A stretch of DNA of 33,024 bases, taken from contig JAYTVW010000137.1 in the NCBI GenBank assembly GCA_043743785.1, positions 1 through 33,024 on the forward strand, given 5' to 3'. Source of the DNA: JAQTNA01 sp043743785 (lineage in GTDB: Bacteria; Pseudomonadota; Gammaproteobacteria; Burkholderiales; Rhodocyclaceae). Made by a program: the position numbers and the translations under genes. The notes under the pieces were generated by a model. That model saw only the letters and a list, made by a program, of their open reading frames with translations, searched no databases and had not been told where the DNA came from. Below, one piece after another: positions 8,365 to 15,017 of the stretch (position 1 is its first letter; every line of letters begins with the position of its first letter).

Positions 8365-8835
8365 TCAGCCGCCGCAGCCGCCGGCAGTGACCTTGACATC
8401 CTTGTGGGTGGTGTAAACCTTGCCATCCGCCCGGGCGATGACCCGCACCGTGGCGGTTTCGCTGAACTTCAGGCGCACCGCCACTTCCGGCAGGGCACCG
8501 TTGGCGAACTCGAAGCTCACCGCCGCCGGGAAGGGGTTCTTGTCCACCAGGATGTAAATATGGGTGGTATTCGGGATGTTGCTGACGACGGATATCGGCA
8601 CCACGGCGCCGTTTTCCGCGATGGTCGGCGCGTTGAGCAACAGATCCTTGCTTTCGACGGCGCCGGTCGCCCCCAGGCCCTTCAAGGCACCGGGCACGTC
8701 CTTGGCCTCGAACGCCGCCTTGTTCCATTCTGCGGCAAACGCCTGGAGCGGCCGCAGCAGACCGGTCACGACAAGTGCCGCCATAGCCGTGCCGGCCCCC
8801 ATGCTCTTGAGAAACGTTCTACGTAAGACATTCAT
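8365..8835 (-). CDS. soxY: Thiosulfate oxidation carrier protein SoxY
   Basis: SoxY is the sulfur carrier of the Sox pathway: its C-terminal cysteine binds every pathway intermediate covalently. The signal is of twin-arginine type (LRRTFLKSMGAGTAMAALVV) and would export SoxY folded with SoxZ. The mature domain shows the expected sequence, including NTTHIYILVDKNPFP. The protein ends in VTAGGCGG, the diagnostic mobile arm with the carrier cysteine Cys154. At 156 aa the length is typical. It is separated from soxZ by 123 bases holding a palindromic repeat, and follows the DsrE-like gene by 37 bases. Confidence 0.95.
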   Translation of the reverse strand: MNVLRRTFLKSMGAGTAMAALVVTGLLRPLQAFAAEWNKAAFEAKDVPGALKGLGATGAVESKDLLLNAPTIAENGAVVPISVVSNIPNTTHIYILVDKNPFPAAVSFEFANGALPEVAVRLKFSETATVRVIARADGKVYTTHKDVKVTAGGCGG

Positions 8836-8872
8836 GCTTCAAGCCCCTCTTGGTTGCAATGCGTTGAGCCCA

Positions 8873-9289
8873 TCAGGGCCGCAGGTAGGCATAGCCTTGC
8901 GCCAGCTTTTGAATGATTTCCACCACGCCGGCCTGCACGAAGCCGATGTTCGGTTGCAAATCCGCTTCCTTGAGCTTCATGGCGACCATGGTGTTCTTGC
9001 AGGCCAGCACCTTGACGCCCCGGGACAGGGCCTCCTGGAGGCGGGAACCCACTTCGGAATCGTCCTTCAGCATGTCGAGGCCGGGGCCGAAGGCGACGAT
9101 TTCCACCTCCGCCAGGCTGGCCCCCATGTCCTTTTGCGCATTCCTGACGTTGTTGAGCGTCAGGTTCCAGCGGGCCGGGTCGGACTCACTGACTTGCACC
9201 ACCAACTTGTAGGCAGATGGGGGCGACATATCGGCAGCCAGGGCCGGCAGTGCCAGCAAGGAAAACAGTAACAGCAGGAGTTTGCGCAT
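8873..9289 (-). CDS. Periplasmic DsrE/F-like sulfur-relay family protein
   Basis: The protein has a clear signal peptide (MRKLLLLLFSLLALPALAA) followed by a DsrE-type alpha/beta domain: YKLVVQVSESDPARWNLTLN, then EVEIVAFGPGLDML, then GVKVLACKNTM. Cys in LACKNTM sits where DsrE-like sulfur-relay proteins place their reactive cysteine. Small exported DsrE-like proteins are common in sox clusters, where a role in handling bound sulfur or persulfide is supposed but not settled. The start at 9289 has AAAGGA six bases upstream; the ATG two codons earlier touches it directly. The length is 138 aa. It lies between soxT and soxY, so it is probably co-transcribed with both. Confidence 0.85.
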   Translation of the reverse strand: MRKLLLLLFSLLALPALAADMSPPSAYKLVVQVSESDPARWNLTLNNVRNAQKDMGASLAEVEIVAFGPGLDMLKDDSEVGSRLQEALSRGVKVLACKNTMVAMKLKEADLQPNIGFVQAGVVEIIQKLAQGYAYLRP

Positions 9290-9317
9290 AAACATTCCTT
9301 TGAAAACAATTTAGTTA

Positions 9318-9444
9318 AAACGCCGAGCCACCGAGACGCCGAGGAAAAACAAGAACTTGGAGAATATCAGAGGCTAATCCAACATTTGCCAGCATCAACC
9401 GGACTATCCTTTCGATTTCTCCGCGCCTCTGCGCCTCGGCGTTT
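9318..9444. repeat. Dispersed palindromic element, copy 2
   Basis: A 127-bp element bounded by AAACGCCGAG on the left and CTCGGCGTTT on the right, with weaker matching farther in. It shares its ends with the copy at 19452-19573 and the partial copy at 47-75. It lies in the gap between the soxT-like gene and the DsrE-like gene. No coding frame of its own. The ends suggest a MITE-like element mobilised by a transposase elsewhere in the genome. Confidence 0.7.
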
Positions 9445-9469
9445 AATAAACTGCCTTTTCCACCGTGAA

Positions 9470-10585
9470 TTACATCAGGCGGTATTGCAGCTTCATGGTG
9501 CCGGCGGCGCCGGCGATGATGGCCGCCAGGGTCAGCATGGAGCCAAGGGCCAGGGTCGACAAACCCGTCACGCCCTGCCCGATGGTGCAGCCCATGGACA
9601 GCACGCCGCCGATGCCCATGAGCACGGCACCGACCCCGTGGGTCAGGAAATCCCGCAGGGAAGGAAACCACTCCAGCCGGAAACTGCGGGACAGGACGGC
9701 ATACAGGAAGGCTCCGACGATGACCCCGGCGAGGGACACCAGGCCGAAATTGATGAGGCTGAAATTGCCCGGGTCCAGCAGGTAATGGACGGCGTCGCCC
9801 ATGGGGCTGATGAAGGTCAGGGACTGGACCTGCACCCGGGACGGCGGCGTATCGGCCATTTCAGCCCATTCCTTCCAGGCGGCCCCCAGACTGCCGGCCG
9901 TCAGGAACCAGCCGGCTACCACCGCCAGACCCACCGCCACGCCACCCAGGATGTTGTCCCGGTTGCCGCGAAAGTCCTTTGCCGCGAAGGCAAAGCCGAT
10001 CAATCCCAGACTCAGCATGGCCCCCAGGGCACGGCGCAGGCCCGCCGTGTCTTCCAGACCCAGAACGGCGCCGAGAACACTGTCCAGGGACTGGCTCTGC
10101 ATGCCGAATTTGGAAAGGCTCAGGGCCAGGGGCGACATCCAGGCGTCAAAGGCCAGGGCATAGAAATCCGTCCAGAGCATGAGGTAGGCCATGATCGAGG
10201 CGATGGCCAGCACCACCAGGGATTTCAGGTTGCCGCCGCCGATGCGCACCAGGGTCTTGTTGCCGCAGCCGGACGCCAGGGTCATGCCGATGCCGAACAG
10301 GGCGCCCCCTAGCAGGTAGCGCAGCCAGGCAAAAGTGGCGGTGCGATAGGGAGGAAAAGTGGCATCCGGCAGAGCGATGCCGGCGACGCTTTCCAGCAGC
10401 ATAACGCCGCCCACCGCCACACCGATGGCCAACAGCCAAGCCCGCAGCCGGCCGCTGTCGTCCATGTTCACCCAGTCGGACACCGCCCCCATGGTGCAGA
10501 AATTGGTCTTGTTCACCACTGCCCCCATGACGGCGGAAACGACAAATGCACACCCCAGCACCTGCTGATGGACGTTCAGTTCCAC
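9470..10585 (-). CDS. YeeE/YedE (SoxT/TsuA-like) sulfur-compound transporter
   Basis: This is an inner-membrane protein with many hydrophobic segments and the three cysteine signatures of the YeeE/YedE family: NFCTMGAVSDW near residue 30, SGCGNKTLVR near 107 and SMGCTIGQG near 340. In TsuA from this family such cysteines relay thiosulfate across the membrane. Members named SoxT occur at sox operons and are thought to import sulfur compounds or take part in signalling. Here the gene is first in the sox operon. The start is a GTG with GGAGGA five bases upstream. Length 371 aa. The substrate cannot be told from sequence alone. Confidence 0.88.
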   Translation of the reverse strand: MELNVHQQVLGCAFVVSAVMGAVVNKTNFCTMGAVSDWVNMDDSGRLRAWLLAIGVAVGGVMLLESVAGIALPDATFPPYRTATFAWLRYLLGGALFGIGMTLASGCGNKTLVRIGGGNLKSLVVLAIASIMAYLMLWTDFYALAFDAWMSPLALSLSKFGMQSQSLDSVLGAVLGLEDTAGLRRALGAMLSLGLIGFAFAAKDFRGNRDNILGGVAVGLAVVAGWFLTAGSLGAAWKEWAEMADTPPSRVQVQSLTFISPMGDAVHYLLDPGNFSLINFGLVSLAGVIVGAFLYAVLSRSFRLEWFPSLRDFLTHGVGAVLMGIGGVLSMGCTIGQGVTGLSTLALGSMLTLAAIIAGAAGTMKLQYRLM

Positions 10586-10616
10586 GGGACTCCTCCATGA
10601 TTGAATCGGCTGCTCT

Positions 10617-10643
10617 GCGGCAGCATTGCGGCAGCATTGCGGC
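10617..10643. repeat. 11-bp tandem repeat upstream of the sox operon
   Basis: GCGGCAGCATT occurs twice in tandem followed by a partial third copy (GCGGC). It lies 32 bases before the first gene of the sox operon. It could be a regulator-binding site or simple replication slippage; nothing else supports either. Confidence 0.6.
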
Positions 10644-10733
10644 GAAGTCTAAGGCCTTCTTTTGCAGCAACGCCAATCAAGGAAAATGATGCCGCCAAAA
10701 ATTAGAGCAGATTCCGGAAAACAAGAACGCCAT

Positions 10734-10810
10734 TCGTAGGTCAGGTTGCGCAGCAACCTGACATGTGCCGAGGGTTGGTGTCAGGTTTCCGCAGGAAACC
10801 TGACCTACGA
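10734..10810. repeat. BIME-like double hairpin (REP-type repeat)
   Basis: Two hairpins in inverted orientation: GTCAGGTTGC-GCA-GCAACCTGAC (10740-10762) and GTCAGGTTTCC-GCA-GGAAACCTGAC (10780-10804). The outer ends TCGTAGGTCAGGTT (10734-10747) and AACCTGACCTACGA (10797-10810) also pair. This is the architecture of REP/BIME elements. It occupies most of the 264-base gap between the sox operon and the CoA-transferase gene. The rest of that gap shows no gene. Confidence 0.8.
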
Positions 10811-10849
10811 CAGAGGGACGGTGATTCGTGGAATTCGCCTACCGCTTGT

Positions 10850-12064
10850 TCAGATGGCGCCTTCGTCCCGCAGGCGACGGATGTCGTCCTGGCCGTAGCC
10901 CAGGCCGGCCAGCACCTGGTCGGTATGTTCCCCCAGGGCCGGACCGGCCCATTCGGTGCCGCCGGGGGTTGCGGAGAGTTTGGGCACGATGCCCGGCGCC
11001 TTGAGCGTCTTGCCGCCGGGCAGCGTCAGGCTCTGGATCATGTCCCGGGCCAGGTACTGGGGATCGGAAAACATGTCTGCCGCCGAGTACACCCGACTGG
11101 CCGGCACTTGGGCTTGCCCCAGGATGTCCAGGATTTCCGCCAGCTCGAGTTGGGCGGCCCAGGCGTCGATGGCGCCGTAGAGCTCGTCCCGCCGGGCGTC
11201 CCGACCGGCGTTATCCCGCAAGCCGGCATCCTCCGCCAAGTCCGTGCGCCCCATGGCCAGCATGAGGCGTTTGAAAATGGCGTCGCCGTTGCCGCCAATG
11301 ATCACGTACTGACCGTCCCGGGTGCTGTGGGTGTTGGAGGGCGTAATGCCCGGCATGATGTTGCCGGTGCGCTCCCGCACGAAATCGCAGGCGTCGAATT
11401 CCGGCACCAGGCTCTCCATCATGGCGAACACAGCCTCGTAGAGCGCCACGTCCACCACCTGGCCCTGCCCTGCCCCCTTGCCGCCGCCTGCATCCCGGTG
11501 GCGCAGGGCCATGAGGGCGCCGATGACGCCGAACAGGGCGGCGATGGAATCCCCGATGGAAATGCCGGTCTTCACGGGCGGGCGGTCCGGAAAGCCGGTG
11601 ATGAAGCGCAGCCCGCCCATGGATTCGCCGATGGCGCCGAAACCTGGCTGTTTCGCCATGGGGCCGGTCTGGCCGAAGCCCGACAGGCGCACCATCACCA
11701 GGGACGGGTTAAGCGCCTTCAGGTCTTCCCAGCCCAGGCCCAGCTTCTCCAGCACGCCGGGGCGGAAATTCTCCACCACCACGTCCGCCTCGGCCGCCAG
11801 GCGCCGCACAATGTCCCGGCCCTCCGGATGCTTCAGATTGGCCGTGACGGATTTCTTGTTGCGGGACTGCACGTACCACCACAAGGAAGTACCGTCCTGC
11901 AGCTTGCGCCAGGTGCGCAGGGGATCGCCGCCCTGCGGCGACTCGATCTTGATGACTTCGGCGCCGAACTCCCCGAACAGGCGGGCCGCGAAGGGTCCGG
12001 CGATGAGAGTGCCAAGTTCCAGCACCTTGATGCCGGCGAGGGGTTTGGGAGCAGTGGGGGTCAT
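10850..12064 (-). CDS. Class III CoA-transferase (CaiB/BaiF/Frc family)
   Basis: The protein belongs to the family that moves CoA between carboxylic acids through an enzyme-bound anhydride. PLAGIKVLELGTLIAGPFAA opens the Rossmann-like domain and GAEVIKIESPQGGDPLR follows. ENFRPGVLEKLGLG and GFGQTGPMA are family hallmarks. The catalytic-acid region reads VVDVALYEAVFAMMES; the acid at this position is Glu where formyl-CoA transferase has Asp169, a substitution shared by several family branches by my recollection. The C-terminal part contains VPASRVYSAADMFSDPQYLARDM. The length of 404 aa is normal. The substrate pair is not determined. It stands alone, transcribed away from pepD, with no clear ribosome-binding site at this start. 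Confidence 0.85.
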   Translation of the reverse strand: MTPTAPKPLAGIKVLELGTLIAGPFAARLFGEFGAEVIKIESPQGGDPLRTWRKLQDGTSLWWYVQSRNKKSVTANLKHPEGRDIVRRLAAEADVVVENFRPGVLEKLGLGWEDLKALNPSLVMVRLSGFGQTGPMAKQPGFGAIGESMGGLRFITGFPDRPPVKTGISIGDSIAALFGVIGALMALRHRDAGGGKGAGQGQVVDVALYEAVFAMMESLVPEFDACDFVRERTGNIMPGITPSNTHSTRDGQYVIIGGNGDAIFKRLMLAMGRTDLAEDAGLRDNAGRDARRDELYGAIDAWAAQLELAEILDILGQAQVPASRVYSAADMFSDPQYLARDMIQSLTLPGGKTLKAPGIVPKLSATPGGTEWAGPALGEHTDQVLAGLGYGQDDIRRLRDEGAI

Positions 12065-12076
12065 GGAGGATAGTGT

Positions 12077-12118
12077 CTGGTGAAAAGCAAAAACCCGCAG
12101 AGCAGCTTTCTGCGGGTT
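12077..12118 (-). terminator. Intrinsic terminator just upstream of the CoA-transferase gene (attenuator or small-RNA end)
   Basis: Read on the minus strand, AACCCGCAGA pairs with TCTGCGGGTT (10-bp stem, 7-base loop), followed by TTTTTGCTTTT. It ends only a few bases before the CoA-transferase start and points into that gene. The plus-strand side has no T-run. No annotated gene precedes it on this strand, so it would end a short untranslated transcript or act as an attenuator. Confidence 0.65.
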
Positions 12119-12140
12119 CTGATTCGTGCCGGAGCGGGGG

Positions 12141-12170
12141 ACTCTATCACAGGCAAATTGGCCCGGACAA
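12141..12170 (-). promoter_or_regulatory. Possible sigma-70 promoter feeding the terminator at 12077-12118
   Basis: On the minus strand TTGTCC (12165-12170) is followed after 16 bases by GATAGA (12143-12148), preceded by TG as in an extended -10. Transcription would begin near 12134 and meet the hairpin terminator after about 55 bases. The match is moderate and read by eye. Confidence 0.35.
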
Positions 12171-12273
12171 GCCGCTTGCCCCAGGGCTTGCCTGCGGCAG
12201 ACACCGTCGGCGCCCGGATTCCAGTACCATCTGTCCCTCTTTCCCGCCCACTTTCCCGCCCACGGCCCGCCCC

Positions 12274-13758
12274 ATGACTACTGTCTCCTGCTGCGACTTT
12301 TCCCGCCTGGACCCCGCCCCGGTGTGGGCCCATTTCGCCACCCTGTGCCGCCTGCCGCGGCCCTCCAAAGGGGAAGTGGCCCTGCGGGAGCATCTGCGCG
12401 CCTGGGCCACGGCCCGAGGGCTGGACAGCGTGGTGGACGGGGCCGGCAATCTCATTATTAAAAAACCCGCCTCGCAAGGTCGGGAGCAACACCCGGCCAC
12501 CGTGCTGCAGGCCCACCTGGATATGGTCTGCCAGAAGAACAGCGACAACCTCCACGATTTTTCCCGGGATCCGATCCGGCCTGTACTGAAGGAGGGCTGG
12601 CTGGTGGCGGAGGGAACGACCCTGGGTGCGGACAACGGCATCGGCGCGGCCCTGATCCTGGCGGTGCTGGAAGATACGACGCTTTCCCACGGCCCGGTGG
12701 AAGCCCTGTTCACCGTGGATGAGGAGGCCGGCATGGGCGGTGCCCGGGGCCTGGAGACGGGCCTCTTGCAGGCGCGCCTCATGCTGAACCTGGATACGGA
12801 GGCCTGGGGCGAGTTCTATATGGGCTGCGCCGGGGGCCTGGACGTGAATGCCAGCCGGCCGGCAAGCGCCGTGCCCCTGCCCGCCGGCCTCAAGGCCTGG
12901 CGCATCGCCCTCACCGGCCTCAGGGGCGGCCACTCCGGCGTGGATATTCACGAGGAACGGGGCAATGCCATCAAGCTGCTGGTGCGGGTGCTGCGGGACC
13001 TGGAAAGTCGCCATCCCCTGCGCCTGGTGTCACTGCAAGGCGGCACCGCCCGGAACGCCCTGCCCCGGGAAGCCTTCGCCACCATCGCCCTACCGCCGGA
13101 CATCGACCTGGGTGCCGCCCTGGCCCCATGGCAGGCGCAGCTGCGGCAGGAGTTGCAAGGCGTGAATGCGGGTCTGGCCCTGGCCTGCGCACCCACCGAG
13201 GCGGACCTGGCCCTGTCTGGCGCCGACCAGGCGGTCTGGCTGGCCTCCCTGCACGCTGCGCCCCATGGCGTACGGCGCATGAGCCGGAGTGTGCCCGGGG
13301 TGGTGGAAACCTCCAACAACCTGGGCATGGCGGACCTGGGACCGGCGGGCGGCAGCTGCAATTTCATGGTCAGATCGCTGCTGGACACGGGTGCGGAGGC
13401 CCTGGCGGACGAAATCATCAGCCTCTTCGCCCTTTCCGGCACAGTGGCCGAGAAGGACGGCGCCTACCCGGGCTGGACGCCCAACCCGGCCTCCAGACTG
13501 CTGGCCCTGAGCCAGGCGGTGTACACACGGGAATTCGGCGGCGAGTCTGCAGTCAAGGTCATCCACGCGGGCCTGGAATGCGGCCTCATCGGCGCCAAAT
13601 ACCCGGGCATGGACATCGTCTCGTTTGGCCCCACCATCCACGGCGCCCACGCCCCGGGAGAATCCGTGGAAATCGCCTCCGTGGGCCGTTGCTGGCACCT
13701 GCTCACGGCCATCCTGGCGGCGATTGAACCAGCCCGCCACCAGAGAGAAGAAGCATGA
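12274..13758 (+). CDS. pepD: Aminoacyl-histidine dipeptidase (peptidase D, M20 family)
   Basis: PepD is a cytoplasmic metallodipeptidase that hydrolyses Xaa-His and other dipeptides. The di-zinc ligand blocks are all present in order: VLQAHLDMVCQK (His81, Asp83), TLGADNGIG (Asp120, bridging), and FTVDEEAGMGG (catalytic Glu150 with metal ligand Glu151). NLDTEAWGEFYMGCAGG gives a further metal-binding Asp. LTGLRGGHSGVDIHEERGNA is the lid-domain signature of the PepD branch. FGPTIHGAHAPGE near the C-terminus carries the last histidine. The ATG at 12274 is chosen because the family begins here; the upstream open frame covers the divergent intergenic region. Length 494 aa. Transcribed convergently toward queF. 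Confidence 0.94.
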   Translation: MTTVSCCDFSRLDPAPVWAHFATLCRLPRPSKGEVALREHLRAWATARGLDSVVDGAGNLIIKKPASQGREQHPATVLQAHLDMVCQKNSDNLHDFSRDPIRPVLKEGWLVAEGTTLGADNGIGAALILAVLEDTTLSHGPVEALFTVDEEAGMGGARGLETGLLQARLMLNLDTEAWGEFYMGCAGGLDVNASRPASAVPLPAGLKAWRIALTGLRGGHSGVDIHEERGNAIKLLVRVLRDLESRHPLRLVSLQGGTARNALPREAFATIALPPDIDLGAALAPWQAQLRQELQGVNAGLALACAPTEADLALSGADQAVWLASLHAAPHGVRRMSRSVPGVVETSNNLGMADLGPAGGSCNFMVRSLLDTGAEALADEIISLFALSGTVAEKDGAYPGWTPNPASRLLALSQAVYTREFGGESAVKVIHAGLECGLIGAKYPGMDIVSFGPTIHGAHAPGESVEIASVGRCWHLLTAILAAIEPARHQREEA

Positions 13759-13787
13759 AACCAATACCCACCTGACTTCCCTGCGCC

Positions 13788-14618
13788 TTACTGCCGCACT
13801 TCCGCCAGGTTGTGGGCTTCCGGCAGATTGCCGGAGGAACGGAAGGGGTTGATGTCCAGGCCGCCGCGGCGGGTGTAGCGGGCCCACACGGCCAGGGAAG
13901 TGGGCTGGCAGCGGGTCAGGATGTCGCAGAACATGCGTTCCACACACTGCTCGTGGAATTCGTTGTGTTCGCGAAAGGAAATGATGTAGCGCAGGAGCCC
14001 TTCCCGGTTTATGGCCGGTCCGGTGTAACGCACCACCGCCATGGCCCAGTCCGGCTGGCCCGTCACCAGACAGTTGGATTTCAAGAGGTGGGAGTAGAGG
14101 GTTTCGCTGACCACGGGGCCGGGGGCCGACAGCAGTTCCGGCGTCGGTCGATAGGTATCGATGGCCACATCCAGTGTGTCCAGAAGCACGCCTTGCGGGT
14201 ATCCCGCGCTACGCACGGGCCTTTGATCCAGGGTTTCCAGTGCCACCACCACCGGGCCACCCGCCGCAACGGAAAGATCCCGGGCGATGAGGGCCTGCAC
14301 TTCCGCCGCATTACCGAAGTGGCTCTGGTTGAGGGAGTGCAGGTAGAGCTTCAAGGACTTGGATTCAATGAGCCGGGGCGTTTCCGCCGGCACTCGAAAT
14401 GTGCCGATGGCCACCACCGGCTTGCCCTTGGGATTCAGCCAGGAGAGTTCATAGGCATTCCACAGGTCGAACCCGCTGAAGGGCAGAGTTGCCGGCGTGA
14501 GGCCCAGTTCATCGCGCTTGTCCTGGCGCGGGATGGGAAACAGCAGTTCCGGAGCGTAATCGCTCCTGTAGGTGGTGCTGCGGCCCAGGGGCGAGTCGTT
14601 GGCGGTGGGCTTGGTCAT
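13788..14618 (-). CDS. queF: NADPH-dependent 7-cyano-7-deazaguanine reductase QueF
   Basis: QueF reduces preQ0 to preQ1, a late step of queuosine synthesis for tRNA wobble-position modification. This is the long, two-module form (276 aa). The NADPH-binding QueF motif ESKSLKLYLHSLNQS is at residues 85-99. The catalytic Cys183 lies in SNCLVTGQPDW, with Asp190 as the proton-shuttling partner. HNEFHEQC at 218-225 is the conserved substrate-binding segment. The N-terminus MTKPTANDSPLGRSTTYRSD is typical. Its 3' end faces that of pepD with 29 bases between. A small lipoprotein gene ends six bases upstream, so the two may be co-transcribed. Confidence 0.95.
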   Translation of the reverse strand: MTKPTANDSPLGRSTTYRSDYAPELLFPIPRQDKRDELGLTPATLPFSGFDLWNAYELSWLNPKGKPVVAIGTFRVPAETPRLIESKSLKLYLHSLNQSHFGNAAEVQALIARDLSVAAGGPVVVALETLDQRPVRSAGYPQGVLLDTLDVAIDTYRPTPELLSAPGPVVSETLYSHLLKSNCLVTGQPDWAMAVVRYTGPAINREGLLRYIISFREHNEFHEQCVERMFCDILTRCQPTSLAVWARYTRRGGLDINPFRSSGNLPEAHNLAEVRQ

Positions 14619-14623
14619 GAAGT

Positions 14624-14791
14624 CTATGGAATGATGGCGCTAACCACGGCCCCCGTGGCCTTGGCGGTGGTTTTTACCGTGACCGCCACCACGCTGACCG
14701 CCGCATCAGCCACCGCCACGACGGCGCAGCCCTGGAGCAGAAAGCTGCAGCACATGACGAGGAACAGGGAGTTTTGCATGGGGCGGCCCAT
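14624..14791 (-). CDS. Very small outer-membrane-type lipoprotein
   Basis: A 55-codon frame reads MGRPMQNSLFLVMCCSFLLQ, then GCAVVAVADAAVSVVAVTVK, then TTAKATGAVVSAIIP. LLQGC is a good lipobox with the lipid-modified cysteine at residue 22. The mature part is a short alternation of Val, Ala and Gly, a pattern I associate with a family of tiny proteobacterial lipoproteins of unknown function. It ends six bases before queF in the same direction. A second ATG at 14779 is equally possible; the first is chosen because it adds an arginine to the signal. No strong ribosome-binding site is visible. It is too short for default ORF cut-offs. Confidence 0.65.
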   Translation of the reverse strand: MGRPMQNSLFLVMCCSFLLQGCAVVAVADAAVSVVAVTVKTTAKATGAVVSAIIP

Positions 14792-15017
14792 TCGGACGGG
14801 AGAAAAGCGGCAAATATACGCGATATTTTGCGTGATTCAGCGGCCGGCGGGCTGCCGCCGTTGTCGACTTCCCGGTGCTTATGCGAGAATGCGCGGCTAT
14901 TCTGCGGTGCCGCATACACTCTTGCAGCCTGGCGTCGGAACACGGTGATTTGATTCGCTGTTTCGGGCGCATCGGCTCAGGAGCGGCGGGCCTCACACTC
15001 AATCGGGACAAGAAAAC

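Noticed and set aside
6956..8416. Open frame of 486 codons on the plus strand across soxX, soxA and soxZ
   Set aside because: It runs against three genes with clear motifs and shows no domain; antisense artefact.
9315..9671. Open frame of 118 codons on the minus strand
   Set aside because: It overlaps the palindromic element and the end of the YeeE/YedE gene in another frame and has no coherent protein features.
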